This document shows positions 49,554 to 60,613 of a DNA stretch of 64,000 nucleotides, piece by piece. Source of the stretch: Capsaspora owczarzaki ATCC 30864 (taxonomy: Eukaryota > Opisthokonta > Filasterea); contig NW_011887300.1 in NCBI RefSeq assembly GCF_000151315.2, forward strand, positions 618,810 through 682,809. The letters are read 5' to 3'. The notes under the pieces were generated by a model, which was given only the letters and a program-made list of their open reading frames with translations, was not told where the DNA came from and did no database searches. The position numbers were made by a program, and so were the translations under genes. Every line of letters starts with the position of its first letter. Positions within the stretch are counted from its first letter, which is position 1.

Positions 49554-52139
49554 ATGGGCTCCATGTTCCGCTCCGAGGAGATGAGCCTCGTGCAGATGAT
49601 CATCCCGACGGATGCCGCGTACGAGGTGGTCGGCCAGCTCGGCGAGCTCGGCATCGCCCAGTTCCGCGACCTCAACCCGGAGGTGTCTGCCTTCCAGCGC
49701 CACTACGTCAACGAGGTCCGTCGCTGCGACGAGATGGAGCGCCGCGTGCGCTTTTTTGAGCTGCAGCTCGGCAAGGCCGAGATTCCGATTCCCGACGTCG
49801 AGGAGGTCCCCTCTGAGGTTGGCCGCAGCTCGGCCTCGCACCCTTCGCCCCAGCAGATGGACGAGCTCGAGTACAAGTTCACCCAGCTCGACAAGGAGCT
49901 CAAGGAGATTAACACGAACGAGGAGATGCTCGACCGCAACAACCTCGAGCTGACCGAGCTGTCGCACATTCTGCGCTCGACTCGCGAGTTTTTCGAGGAG
50001 GCCCAGACACACAACTTTGACGACAACAGCGCGGCGGCTCCCGGTGGTCGCGACGAGCACGCCAGCCTGCTCGGCGACGCTGAGGCCGGTGCCGTCTATG
50101 GCGCCCACACTGTCCGCGTCGGCTTTGTTGCTGGCGCCATCCCGCGCGAGCGCATCCCCGTGTTTGAGCGCGTCCTCTGGCGTGCCACCCGCGGCAACGC
50201 CTTCCTCCGCCACGCGCCCGTCGATGCCGATCTCACCGACCCCACCACCAACACGGTCGTGCCCAAGTCCGTCTTCCTCGTCTTCTTCCAGGGTGACCAG
50301 CTCGAGGCCCGCGTCCGCAAGATTGCTGAGGGCTTCTCGGCCACCATCTACCCTTGCCCGCAGACGGCCAACGAGCGCTACGACCTCGGCCTCCAGGTTG
50401 CCCAGCGCCTGCAAGACCTCGAGTCTGTGCTCAAGAAGACCCGCGACCACCGTCGCCGTGTCCTCGCAACCGTGGCTCTGCAAATCAGCTCGTGGTCCAT
50501 CCAGATCAAGAAGATCAAGGGCATCTTCCACACGCTCAACATGTTCAACATTGACGCGTCGTCCAAGTGTCTCGTGTCTGAGGCGTGGGTGCCCAACTGC
50601 TTCCTGCCCGACATGCGCGGCGCTCTCTCCCGCGCGACCGAGCGCAGCAGCTCGACCATCCCTCCGATCGTCCACGTGCTGGCGACCCGTCTGAAGCCCC
50701 CGACCTTCCACCGCCTGAACAAGTTCACGGCCGGCTTCCAGAACATTGTCGACGCCTATGGTGTTGCCTCGTACCGCGAGGTCAACCCCGCGCCGTTCGC
50801 CATCATCACCTTCCCCTTCCTGTTCGCCGTCATGTTTGGCGATTTCGGCCACGGTTTCCTGATGGCCCTGGCAGCCTGGGCGCTCATCCACTGGGAGAAG
50901 CCGCTCGCTCGCTACAAGGAGGGTGGTGAAATCTTTGACACCTTCTTTGGCGGTCGCTACATTATCCTGCTCATGGGTCTCTTCTCGATTTACACTGGCT
51001 TGATTTACAATGACATTTTCTCGCGCTCGGTCGACTTTTTCGGCTCTGGCTGGGACGTCCCCTCCGTCACCAAGGTTGTCGTCGGCAACTGGACTGGCTA
51101 CTCGGGCACCTTCAACGGCACCTTCTACGACGGTCTGACCCACAACACCTCCCTCCCCGAGGACCTCTACCTCGATCCCCTGTGGAACACGCACACGTAC
51201 GTCTTTGGCATGGACCCCGTCTGGGCGATGGCTGAGAACCGCCTCACCTTCCTCAACCCCTACAAGATGAAGATGTCGGTCATTCTTGGTGTTTGCCAAA
51301 TGCTCTTTGGCATCGTCCTCGGTGTCTTCAACCACACGTACTTTAAGCGCACCCTCAACATTGTCTGCGAGTTTATTCCCCAGGTTCTCTTCCTGCTGTG
51401 CATCTTTGGCTACCTCGTCCTCATGATCTTCTACAAGTGGGCCAACTTCTGGCCGCACTCGAAGGCCCCGTCTCTCCTCATCACGCTGATCAACATGTTC
51501 CTCAAGTTTGGCAACATTGAGACTGAGGACATTCTGTACGGCGCCGAGGGAGCGCAAGCCAACCTGCAGTCTGCCCTCGTCATTATTGCCCTCATGTGCG
51601 TCCCCTGGATGCTCATCCCCAAGCCCTACCTTCTCATCCGCGCCAACAAGCGCCACGCTCACGCTCCTCTGCACGACCACGACGACCAGGGCCACCTCCT
51701 TGGCGGCGAAGAGCACGCTGCCCCGCAAGTCGCCGCTGTCAAGGCTGCCGACGAGCCCGAAGAGGAATCGCACGAGCCTGGTGAAATTATCGTCCACCAG
51801 TGCATCCACACGATCGAGTTCTGCCTCGGCTGCATCTCCAACACTGCCTCGTACCTTCGTCTGTGGGCTCTCTCGCTCGCCCACGCCCAGCTTTCGGAAG
51901 TTCTTTGGGACATGGTCATGCACGCTGGCTTTGGCAACCCCGCCCTCCTCTTCTTTGCGTGGGGCGGCTGGGCGTTCCTCACCATTGCCGTTCTGCTCAT
52001 CATGGAAGGTCTCTCTGCCTTCCTGCATGCCCTCCGTCTGCACTGGGTCGAGTTCCAGAACAAGTTCTACGAAGGCACTGGTCGCAAGTTCCACCCCTTC
52101 TCGTTCGAGGCCCTCATCAAGGGTCAGGACGAAGAGTAA
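49554..52139 (+). CDS. ATP6V0A: V-type proton ATPase subunit a (Vo)
   Basis: Membrane stator subunit a of the V-ATPase, forming the proton half-channels with the c-ring in endomembranes. Single coding exon, 861 residues (human paralogues about 830-850). It starts MGSMFRSEEMSLVQMIIPTD, the standard N-terminus. The cytosolic half (about 1-410) is followed by the membrane half beginning FAIITFPFLFAVMFGDFGHG. The essential Arg lies in SYLRLWALSLAHAQLSEVLW (near residue 769), corresponding to yeast Vph1 R735. The C-terminus has LHWVEFQNKFYEGTGRKFHP. Isoform-specific targeting cannot be read from sequence. Strong preference for C/G-ending codons matches the GDH gene and implies high expression. A minus-strand ORF of 853 codons over this gene is an artefact of that bias. 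Confidence 0.97.
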   Translation: MGSMFRSEEMSLVQMIIPTDAAYEVVGQLGELGIAQFRDLNPEVSAFQRHYVNEVRRCDEMERRVRFFELQLGKAEIPIPDVEEVPSEVGRSSASHPSPQQMDELEYKFTQLDKELKEINTNEEMLDRNNLELTELSHILRSTREFFEEAQTHNFDDNSAAAPGGRDEHASLLGDAEAGAVYGAHTVRVGFVAGAIPRERIPVFERVLWRATRGNAFLRHAPVDADLTDPTTNTVVPKSVFLVFFQGDQLEARVRKIAEGFSATIYPCPQTANERYDLGLQVAQRLQDLESVLKKTRDHRRRVLATVALQISSWSIQIKKIKGIFHTLNMFNIDASSKCLVSEAWVPNCFLPDMRGALSRATERSSSTIPPIVHVLATRLKPPTFHRLNKFTAGFQNIVDAYGVASYREVNPAPFAIITFPFLFAVMFGDFGHGFLMALAAWALIHWEKPLARYKEGGEIFDTFFGGRYIILLMGLFSIYTGLIYNDIFSRSVDFFGSGWDVPSVTKVVVGNWTGYSGTFNGTFYDGLTHNTSLPEDLYLDPLWNTHTYVFGMDPVWAMAENRLTFLNPYKMKMSVILGVCQMLFGIVLGVFNHTYFKRTLNIVCEFIPQVLFLLCIFGYLVLMIFYKWANFWPHSKAPSLLITLINMFLKFGNIETEDILYGAEGAQANLQSALVIIALMCVPWMLIPKPYLLIRANKRHAHAPLHDHDDQGHLLGGEEHAAPQVAAVKAADEPEEESHEPGEIIVHQCIHTIEFCLGCISNTASYLRLWALSLAHAQLSEVLWDMVMHAGFGNPALLFFAWGGWAFLTIAVLLIMEGLSAFLHALRLHWVEFQNKFYEGTGRKFHPFSFEALIKGQDEE

Positions 52140-52323
52140 AGCGAGCTTGCTTGTCCATCTGTTCCTTTTGCTTTTGTGTGTATGATTGATGATGTGTGAA
52201 TTTTAATCCGTACAACTTGAAATGATAAGCAAGTTCAGTTTTCAGTTATTGATTCGGATTTCTTGGTCCCAAAAATCTTTTTGGGGGGGTTGTTGGAGAA
52301 GAGAAGTCGACAAGTGCGAGGGG

Positions 52324-54055
52324 CTAGCTGGAGGGGCTCGCTTCGGTCGGCAAGTCGGTCAGGATTTCGTAGGCAGTGTCAGTGATGGCGATTGTGTGTT
52401 CTGCAGCAACGGCGCGGCCGCCGTCAAGGCTGCACACAGTCCAGCCATCCTCGAGCGTTGTTGTTTTGCTTTTTCCCTCGTGAATGATGGGTTCTGGTTG
52501 ATAGAAAAGGGTAGAAGAAGACAGGTCAACGACCAAAAGTTGTCGCTTTGACAATTACACGCTCGTCTTGCATAGCAAACGGCTTACCGATCGTGAAAAC
52601 CATGCCTGGCGTCATTTTCAATGGAAGAGAGTTATCTGCGACAAGAAATCGAAAGTGGATGAGCACGCGAGGTTGTAGAACGCGAAAATGGCATTTTTGA
52701 GACGCATAGCTCACCATAGTGAAGGACGTTCGGCGGCTCGTGGAAATGCCGTCCAATGCCGTGACCAACGAGACGATAGTTGATTGCGAATCCAGAGGGG
52801 CCTACAACCTTGCTGTTTTGTGTGCGCGGCAAAATTTAGATTGAGCGCAACAACTCAACACGGCCATATTCAGAACAACCCGGCAGGAGGTCTTGCCTAA
52901 TCACCGAGCCAATGTCGGAAAAGGGGCGATCGGGCCCACAAACTGCAATCGCCAATTGAAGCGCCTGTGTCGCTGTTTGGATGAGCTTGACGGCGGTCGC
53001 GTCCACTTGCCCGACGGGGAAGGAGCGATTGGTGTCGCCATGGAAGCCTCCCAAATAGACAGTCACGTCAATGTTGATCATATCGCCTTCCAGCAGTTCC
53101 CGTCTAAGTGGCACAGTTTGAGCAGTTTGAGCACGATAGTTGTTTTGCAAATCTCGTGTAGCACAGGCGCAACTTACGCGTCGGGAATGCCGTGGCACGC
53201 GATATTATTCACGGATGTGCAAATAGACTTTGGGAAACCCATGTAGTTCAGCGGTGAAGGGAAGGCGTTGTGAGCAAAGATAAACTCGCGGACTTTGGCG
53301 TCGATTTCGTGCGTCGTGACACCAGGCTAGACATCCAGTCGGAGCGAATGCAAGGAAAAATGGAGATTGAGGGGGTCATACGCAAGAACACGGCAAGGTG
53401 AGAATGGTGCCTGCCTGCCTGCTGCTGAGCGAGTGACCGAGCAAAATGTTTTTTACCTTGACCAGCGACCCGGCGTAATCGAGTGCCTTGCGAGCAAGTT
53501 GGCCCGCTGCCCGCATCTTAACAATGTCGTGCTTGGTTTTGATATCAATTTTTGATGGTGGATCGAGCACCACGCCTGTAAAAAAATCAATGTATGGCGC
53601 AAAACAGTGAGCGGGGTTTGTCTTGGCGAAACAAAAAAAAAAAAACTCTCGCCCTCAGGCTTCAGTGGTCGCTTGCGATGATGAATAACGTCGGTCGTCT
53701 CACGCAATAGAAACGCGTGCATCGTAATGTGTGAATCATCTCGAACGAAAAAGTTATTACCAGAGTCAAAGTACGGCGGGCGTTCAATGTGCTTTGGCAC
53801 GAGCGCGTGGACGTCCTCGCGAGTGACTTGGGCAGGCAGGACGAGATCAAAGTCGCCAAACTGCTGCTTCTTGCGCATCAATGCGGACAGCGAGACGCAC
53901 CGCCGCGGGAGTGCGACTGGCTGGGGCAAGCCGAGCGACGACGCGGACCAGGACAAAGTCGAGCACGATGGTGGTAGTGAGCATTGGCGGGGCGATGGCA
54001 GACCGCCACATCGCCGCAGTGCCGCGACCGTCCCTGTAACAAGTGCTCGAGACAT
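52324..54055 (-). CDS. METAP1D: Mitochondrial-type methionine aminopeptidase 1 (MAP1D-like)
   Basis: Removes N-terminal Met from nascent chains. Exons in transcript order: 54055-53647, 53575-53457, 53326-53178, 53103-52897, 52812-52715, 52635-52588, 52493-52324; 399 residues, frame closes. The first about 60 residues ([20 protein letters not shown], Arg/Ser-rich, no acids) are a mitochondrial presequence, and no MetAP1 zinc fingers are present. Catalytic features: substrate His in NNIACHGIP; metal ligands in [15 protein letters not shown] (two Asp), GHGIGRHFH (His), FTIEP (Glu) and AAEHT (Glu). Intron 52813-52896 begins with GC (AG/GCAAGA); only that splice gives [15 protein letters not shown], which aligns without gaps to human MAP1D. 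The donor of the first intron (GTTTTT) is also atypical. Confidence 0.93.
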
Positions 54056-55391
54056 GTTTTCGTGGGAGTTGGGTTTGTGCGAGGCTGTGGCAATTGAATC
54101 TGTGCTCGAGTTTGGTGGAGTTTTGCCTGTTCAATCGAGAAATTCTGAGACTGAGCGGAACAGATTGGAACAGAATTTCGCTTCCAAAGTGCGTTGCTCG
54201 TTTGTGGATTCATGACGAGCTGCATCAGCATTACCCAGGCCGACATGCAAATGCCAATTCACACTCAGTTCCGTTCCATTTAACATTTTGTTTCAGTCCT
54301 TTTTTCTTTGTCTTTTTTTTTTTTCTTTTTTTTTTCCTTTGCTTTTCCATTGCAATAATCCTCTCTTTGTAAGGCGACTCTCCTCAATTCTCTCCTTCCT
54401 TGTCCGGTCGAATTGAATGCCACTTTGAACCAATGAAGAAAAACCGACTCCTGAGCTTGAGGTTGATTGTTTGTTGCAAGAGTCATCATCACACGCAAAT
54501 GTCTAATGTCTGTCGGGGGCAGCGTGGAGCGAGCGAGAGTGGCGCGGTTTCAGAATCCTCCGAATGTCAATGCGAAAGAGTTTCTATTGGAACTGTGACT
54601 TTGAGTGGGGTTTTTGATTGAATGCGTGTTTGTTCGGATTCAACATCAACATCATCATCATCAACATCATGATTGAAGATTGCGTCAAGAAAGGAGAAAC
54701 GGCGAAACGAAAGACGAAACGAACGCCGAATGAATTAACAAAAAGTCACCCCACTTTGAAAAAAAAAAAAACGCGAAAAAATCACACGAGGAAAATACAA
54801 AAACGCACACATAACAGAAAAAAAGAAACTCAAAAGTCGGAGATGGAATGAAAAAAGCAGAGCAAGCGTGAACGAGGGTTTGTGGATGGGAAGGGGATGG
54901 GAAGGAGGAGGAGGTGGAGGAGGAGGAGGAGCAGAAGGAGGAGGAGAGTTCAGTGGTAATGTGGAACTGAGGTGAGCGGCAAAATTTGGACGATTTCAAC
55001 CCGCTCCTCAGTTTGCCGATGGGAGGTGAGTTCGGGGACGAGGGAGGAAGGACAGAAGGGCAACGAGGCGGGAACAAGCAAAATCACCCCTTTGTGAATG
55101 ATGAATGTGTTGCACCAGTTGGCTGGAAAAACGAAGGGATTGAAACAATGCATGGAAAAAAAAAAAAAAAAAAAAAAAGTCACCTCATTCAATTCAATGC
55201 ACTGTGGTTTTGGATTTTGGGTGTTCAAATCTCAGATGTAGAAAAAATATCATCATGATCGAAATAACGCGAATTTGAGTTGTTGATTGATACAAAGTGC
55301 AATGTTTTGAGCTAACTCGACTCGTTTTTGTTTGGTTTGGGGAAAACAGATTTTTGACACTTTTGTCGTCCAAGTTGGAACGAACGAGAAA
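54056..55391. other. Divergent intergenic region (MetAP / CYP51)
   Basis: 1.3 kb with T-runs (54317-54343), a GGA/GAG-rich patch (54903-54950) and an A-run (55156-55178). No conserved ORF or RNA gene seen. Presumed promoters of both flanking genes. Confidence 0.4.
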
Positions 55392-57448
55392 ATGATTGCT
55401 GCCACATTCACTCAGGTAACTAACTACAAACATGAAGAATATACCTCAATCAAGAGGAGAAGAAGTTTTTTGGCGGACTCACCCTGCTGGCGTTGTTGTG
55501 CTGCCCGTAGATTGTCGGTCAGCTTTGGGGACTGTTTGCCTTCATTGGCTCGGCGTCGGCGTCGGCAACGTCTGCTGCAGGCAGTGCACTTGCTCCTAGC
55601 GGCAGCTGGACGCTGACCGCCTTCCTGGTTTTCGCCACCTTCTCGCTCGCTGTCGCGTACTTGCTCAAGAGCATGCTGACTCCTCCACCCGCTGTACGAT
55701 ATCTAACTATCGTCAAAGTTGTTGCGTCTGTTGGCAAAATCATCTTCTTTGTTCTCACTCTCTTCACTTGTGCAGAAGCTGCCCCCGTACATCCCATCTC
55801 GCATTCCGTTCCTCGGCTCGGCCGTCGAGTTTGGTCAAGATCCGATCAACTTTTTGCACAATGCCTTCAAGAAGGTACAGTTTGAATTGTTCCGTTCAAA
55901 AAGATTTTTTTTCTCTTGTACCTCCCCCCACATCTCACTCGCTGTCCGCTCCCCTTCCATCTCAGCACGGCGAAATCTTTTGCTTCAAGATGCTCGGTCG
56001 GTACTGCGTCTACTTGATTGGCTCGGAATCCTCGGGTCTGCTGTTCAACTCAAAGAATGATCTGCTGAACGCTGAGGAGGTGTACGCCAACCTGACCGTG
56101 CCCGTTTTCGGCAAGGGTGTCGCCTACGATGTCGACAACAAGATCTTTTCTGAACAAAAGCGCATGCTCAAGACGGGCCTGACCCAGGCTCGCCTGCAAA
56201 CCTATGCCCCGCTCATCGAGGAGGAAACGCGCCAGTACTTTGCACGCTGGGGCCAGTCTGGCGAGGCCAACCTGTTTGAGGCGCTGGCCCAGGTCATCAT
56301 CCTGACGGCTTCGCGTTGCCTGCTTGGAGAGGAAATCCGCGCCATGCTCGACGATTCTGTTGCTGGCCTCTACCACGATCTGGACGGCGGCTTTACGCAG
56401 GAGGCCTGGATGCTGCCCAGCTGGCTGCCACTGCCTTCCTTCCGTAAGCGTGACCGCGCACACCTCAAGATCAAGCAAATCTTCCACGACATTATTGAGC
56501 GCCGTCGCGCTGTCGCTGCTGCCTCGGGCCAGGATGAGAACGAGGACGAGAACGAAGACTCTGGCGCTGCCAACAACAAGAAGCAAGACATGCTCCAGAC
56601 TCTGATGGACTCGACGTACAAGGATGGCCGCCCGCTCACCAACGACGAAATTGCCGGCATGCTGATTGGCCTGCTTCTCGCTGGCCAGCACACTTCGTCG
56701 ACCACGAGCTCGTGGCTTGGCTTTTTCATTGCCCGCGACAAGGCCGTCCAGGATGCCCTTCGCCGCGAGCAGTACGAGCAGGTTGGGTCTGGCAGCTCGC
56801 TGCACGAAGAGCTTCCTCCGATTGAAAACAACCACTTGGACAAGTTTGAGTTGCTCGACCGTGTGCTGCGCGAGACTCTGCGCATGCGTCCGCCAATCCT
56901 CACCATGATGCGCATGTCCAAGGAGGCCATCCCGTACAAGGACTTTGTCATTCCCGAAGGCACCTACGTGTGCGTCTCGCCCACGATCAATCACCTTCTC
57001 GACGAGACCTGGGACCAGCCCATGCAGTTCAAGCCCGACCGCTTCCTGACCATCACTGACCGCTCGGCCGACGAGTCTGTCCCCGTCAAGGAGAAGTTTT
57101 CCTATGTTCCTTTCGGTGCTGGTGAGTGGACAACGATGCAATGTAGTTGGACGGCTGTGGTTTAGATTTTTTTGCGCTAACATGGTTTCTGTGTTTTGTT
57201 GTTTGTTTGTTTGTTTGTTTGTTTGTTTGTTTGTTTGTTTGTTTGTTTGTTTGTTTGTACCGCCAGGTCGTCATCGTTGCATCGGAGAAACGTTTGCTTA
57301 CACTCAGATCAAGACTATTTGGAGCGTGCTTCTTCGCGATTTCGAAATTGAGCTTGTCGACAACAAGTTCCCCGGTATCGACTTTTCAACACTCATCCAC
57401 ATGCCGAAGGATCCGTACGTGCGATACCGCCGTCGCGTTCCATTGTAA
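55392..57448 (+). CDS. CYP51: Lanosterol 14-alpha-demethylase (CYP51 family)
   Basis: ER cytochrome P450 that removes the 14-alpha methyl group of sterol precursors. Exons 55392-55415, 55511-55693, 55776-55874, 55966-57121, 57267-57448; 547 residues, frame closes. N-terminal anchor helix WTLTAFLVFATFSLAVAYLL, then the PPYIPSRIPFLGSAVEFG hinge. The B-C region has ANLTVPVFGKGVAYDV, like CYP51 (VFGxGVxYDV). I-helix AGMLIGLLLAGQHTSSTTSS carries the CYP51 signature AGQHTS. ExxR is ETLR in LRETLRMRPP, and the heme loop is FGAGRHRCIGE (axial Cys). An acidic insert follows RRRAVAAASG. The first coding exon is only eight codons. Converges on the nucleotidyltransferase gene. Together with IDI it supports de novo sterol synthesis. 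Confidence 0.95.
57198..57258. repeat. (GTTT)n microsatellite in the last CYP51 intron
   Basis: About 15 tandem GTTT units ending 8 bp before the CAG acceptor at 57264-57266. It occupies the place of the usual pyrimidine tract. Confidence 0.9.
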
Positions 57449-57799
57449 AGTGAACTTGTTGGTGTGGGAGGCGGGGGAAAGTCTCCAAGTCTCCTCCCCA
57501 TCGAAGCGAAATTGTTTCGTGTCTACTATTTGGCTCTTTTTTTGTTGTTTCTTTGTTTCTTTGGTTCTGCTGTCGCCGTCTTCATTTCTTAATCTTTGTG
57601 TGTTTTTAGTGTGCCCGATTAAATGTACATGTACGCTACATTGTTGACTTTTGTTTTCTTTGTTGTTGAACACCATAATGTTGGAGAGAGAGGAAAAGCA
57701 GAACGTTCATCATGTATTAGAATGGCGATTTTTGTTTTGTTCTTCTTTTTCTTTGTGTTTGTTTGTTTATTATGATGCATTGAACAAGCAATCAGGATC
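57449..57799. other. Convergent 3' spacer
   Basis: 351 bp between the CYP51 stop and the stop of the minus-strand nucleotidyltransferase; T-rich, presumably overlapping 3' UTRs. No gene seen. Confidence 0.4.
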
Positions 57800-60163
57800 T
57801 CATGCACTGCCATCCACGGATGCACTGCTTTCCGGAGTGCCTTCAACGCTCTGCGCAGCAGGCGCTACATTCGACTGAGGCCGAGCCTTCTTGGAGAGGC
57901 GGTAGCGATGATCCAACAAAATGGCGGCGGCTGAGAGATCGCGTCCAACGAGAGCCTCGTGTGATGTTCGCATTGTGTCGAGGAGAGCTTCCAGGTTCTT
58001 GCCGTTCACAAGCTTGGTGGTGTTGTGGTCAAGCTGATGCGGATCGAGCACATTCAAAAAGTTGCGCGAGAACGAGTCCTCGTTGAGGGTGCAAGCAAAC
58101 TGTGGCACATGCTCGCGGCCGAGACGGCACTCGAGGCATCTGACCTGCGCCAACTTTGGCAGCACCTCGTTGATGCGGACGGCGGGGGAGGTCACACTGA
58201 CGGCGTAGTTGACAAAGTCAAACTGGAGATAGTACAAGAAAAAGTTGTGGAGCATCTCTGCCAGGTTGAACTGCGGCTTGTCCGTGGTCATCTCAAACAC
58301 GCGCTTGTCCAGCGAACCCTCGGTGGCAAACTCGACAAAGTGGCCATTCACCAGCTCGGACCTGGGGTGGCGGTTGAGTGTCTGCTGGACTTCCGCATTG
58401 GACGCCGTGTGCAAGCGGAGCGCATCCACTTGATTGGGGATTGGTGCATAGCCAAACTGCTGCAGAAAGTGAATGCCCATCAAGGCGAGCGCATACGATG
58501 TGACGCGGGCGGTTTTCGACAAGTTGGTGGTCTTTCCCCACAACCGCAGGAGTTGGATGAAGCGGAAGTTGGAGGGGGACGAATGAGCAAACGCAGAGAC
58601 AAAGAAAGTGTTCATGGCCGCCATGCGGTTGTCAAACGAGATTTCGATCTGGAGGTCGGTCTTGGAATCAATAACCTCGAGCAGCGGGCACCGGAAGCTG
58701 GACACGAGGATGGTAGAACGGAAGCGGTGCGACGGATCGGCAATCAGTCCAGCACCCACGGCAGCAAGGATGGAGGCGCGAAGATCGTCTTTGAGGAGCG
58801 GGTCGGGAACAAGTCGCTGCGCCTCAAATGGCCGCAACTGCGGAGCTGGCAAGACAAAATCTTGGAAGGAGCGAACGTGCAGGGAAATGTCAATGTCAAC
58901 GGCGTGCTGGGAGCGCTTTTTGGGTTGAATGGCAGCGACTTGCTTGAGCAGCACGCCGTTCAACTTTGCTTCCGCGTTTGGCGATGCGCTGGGGGTTGAG
59001 CTATCGGCAGCAGCCTCAGTTGAGGCCACTTGTGACGATGGAGTCGCGGGGCTCGAGCTTGTGGCCGCAGCAGCAGTGGAAGAAGCGGAAGACGCGGGCA
59101 GAGGGGCAGAGGGCGACGGCGCGGAAGTTACAGTGCTGCTCGAATCGGGCGAGTTCTGGGCCAAATTAGAGCGAACAAGGTCAAAGAAGGGCTTCAGCTC
59201 CAGCGCCATTCCGCCAACAGTCGATCCGTACACCTGGAGTTCGAACGACGAGGCGGGTGTGTGCGCAAGGATGGCTCGATTGAGCGCGCTCACCACCTCC
59301 ATAATGTCGCCGTAGACGGCGTCGTCACCAAGCAAGCACTGCTGCACCAGCTGCAGCCACTGGCGCGAAATCGGCTCGGACAGCTCTGCAGGCAAGTGCA
59401 ACAAATGCGAATGGCTGGACGGCGCATCTCGGCCCTGCGGATCGACAGGAGCGTCTGGCGAGGCCGGAGGTATGTTTTTTGCAATCCACTCGCGGTGCTT
59501 CGCGAGCCAGTCAGCAGCCAGTGCGAGATTCGGCTGGAAGCGCTGTGATCTGGGAATGCGAGCAGCCGCAGGCGGGGCTGAGCCAGCAGCATGCGTCGCG
59601 CTTGGAGGCAGCTGCGTGTTGGCAGAAGTAGCAGTAGTAGCAGCAGCAGCAGTAGTAGCAGTAGTAGCAGTAGTAGCAGTAGTAGCAGCACCTTGTGGCC
59701 GCTGCTGTTGTGGTCTTGACCCTGAGGATGCTCGAGCAACGAACGGACGGCGATGACCACCATCGTGCTGCTGCTGCGCCGAGGAGCGCGATCCAGCCGG
59801 GCCTGATCGGCCTGCGCCATGGTACTGGTTGTTTGCAGAGGGATGACGTGGGCTGACACTCGACGCCTTCAGCACGGCGTTGGCGCGCTTGGCGATCTGC
59901 GCGGGCGAAATAGCGAGATCGCGCGATTCTGGTGGAGCAGATGGCCGGCTCGTCTTTGTCGTCGTCGTCGTCGTTGGGCTGCTCTGCTTCGCGGCGGCTG
60001 ATGCTGCTGCTGCTGCTGCAACAGTGGCTGTCGTGCTCAGTGCGGCGCGGGGAAGGGCAGCTGGGCGAGCAGAGGCAGAGGCAGAGGCAGAGGCAGAGGA
60101 CGAGGGCAGCCGCAGCAGCAGGCTCGAGTGGCCGCGACAAAGTGCTGCGCCTGCAGAGAGCAT
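57800..60163 (-). CDS. Mitochondrial poly(A) polymerase/TUTase-like nucleotidyltransferase
   Basis: Non-canonical poly(A)/poly(U) polymerase family (MTPAP/TENT). Intronless; 787 residues from the ATG at 60163. The frame stays open upstream, but MLSAGAALCRGHSSLLLRLP is a good mitochondrial presequence. Residues about 20-220 are Ala/Ser/Thr low-complexity. Nucleotidyltransferase core: LQVYGSTVGGMALEL (GS motif), then about 110 residues of Ser/Ala/Pro insert before HAVDIDISLHV (DxD). The third carboxylate position reads LQIEISFDN, with Glu where relatives have Asp. Then come FIQLLRLWGKTTNL, TSYALALMGIHFLQQFGYAP and the PAP/25A-associated block FNLAEMLHNFFLYYLQFDF. MTPAP, TUT1 and other TENTs cannot be separated without a phylogeny. 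Confidence 0.82.
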   Translation of the reverse strand: MLSAGAALCRGHSSLLLRLPSSSASASASASARPAALPRAALSTTATVAAAAAASAAAKQSSPTTTTTTKTSRPSAPPESRDLAISPAQIAKRANAVLKASSVSPRHPSANNQYHGAGRSGPAGSRSSAQQQHDGGHRRPFVARASSGSRPQQQRPQGAATTATTATTATTAAAATTATSANTQLPPSATHAAGSAPPAAARIPRSQRFQPNLALAADWLAKHREWIAKNIPPASPDAPVDPQGRDAPSSHSHLLHLPAELSEPISRQWLQLVQQCLLGDDAVYGDIMEVVSALNRAILAHTPASSFELQVYGSTVGGMALELKPFFDLVRSNLAQNSPDSSSTVTSAPSPSAPLPASSASSTAAAATSSSPATPSSQVASTEAAADSSTPSASPNAEAKLNGVLLKQVAAIQPKKRSQHAVDIDISLHVRSFQDFVLPAPQLRPFEAQRLVPDPLLKDDLRASILAAVGAGLIADPSHRFRSTILVSSFRCPLLEVIDSKTDLQIEISFDNRMAAMNTFFVSAFAHSSPSNFRFIQLLRLWGKTTNLSKTARVTSYALALMGIHFLQQFGYAPIPNQVDALRLHTASNAEVQQTLNRHPRSELVNGHFVEFATEGSLDKRVFEMTTDKPQFNLAEMLHNFFLYYLQFDFVNYAVSVTSPAVRINEVLPKLAQVRCLECRLGREHVPQFACTLNEDSFSRNFLNVLDPHQLDHNTTKLVNGKNLEALLDTMRTSHEALVGRDLSAAAILLDHRYRLSKKARPQSNVAPAAQSVEGTPESSASVDGSA

Positions 60164-60613
60164 TGAAGAGAGAAAAGTGACTGAGGAAAAGAAGAGAAGG
60201 AGGAGGAAAAAATGACAATTCTTAGTCAAGTAAAGTGCTGCTGATCTGCCCGCACAGAAAGCAACGCGATACGGAAGAAAGCGAGGATTTTGGTGCTCAA
60301 AAAAAACCGCTCAACAATCTCAGAAAAACGATATATTCGCAGACAACACAGCATCATCATAATTATCACATCCACAACAACAAAAAAACTATGAGAAGCG
60401 GACAGAAAACAAAAACTGAAAAGGGGGGAATCACAAGGAAAAAAGAAAAGAAAAAAAAACGAACCAACGAACTGCAGGCACGCAGTCTCGTGTAAAGCTT
60501 CTCGCAGTCCTGTCGAGAAACTGGCACGCTGGTTGGCCCAGGAAAGAAGCGCCAAAAAAAAGTGGACATCGAAAGGGGGGGGGATCGGACGAAAAAAACG
60601 AGGGAGAACGAGC
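60164..60613. other. Intergenic spacer
   Basis: 450 bp between two minus-strand genes, the nucleotidyltransferase start and the four-TM stop. A-rich; no gene or RNA recognised. Confidence 0.4.

Noticed and set aside
49533-52094. 853-codon minus-strand ORF opposite V-ATPase subunit a
   Set aside because: Composition is Val/Glu/Leu/Gly-rich with no domain. It mirrors a strongly C/G-ending codon bias on the plus strand, where the conserved protein lies.
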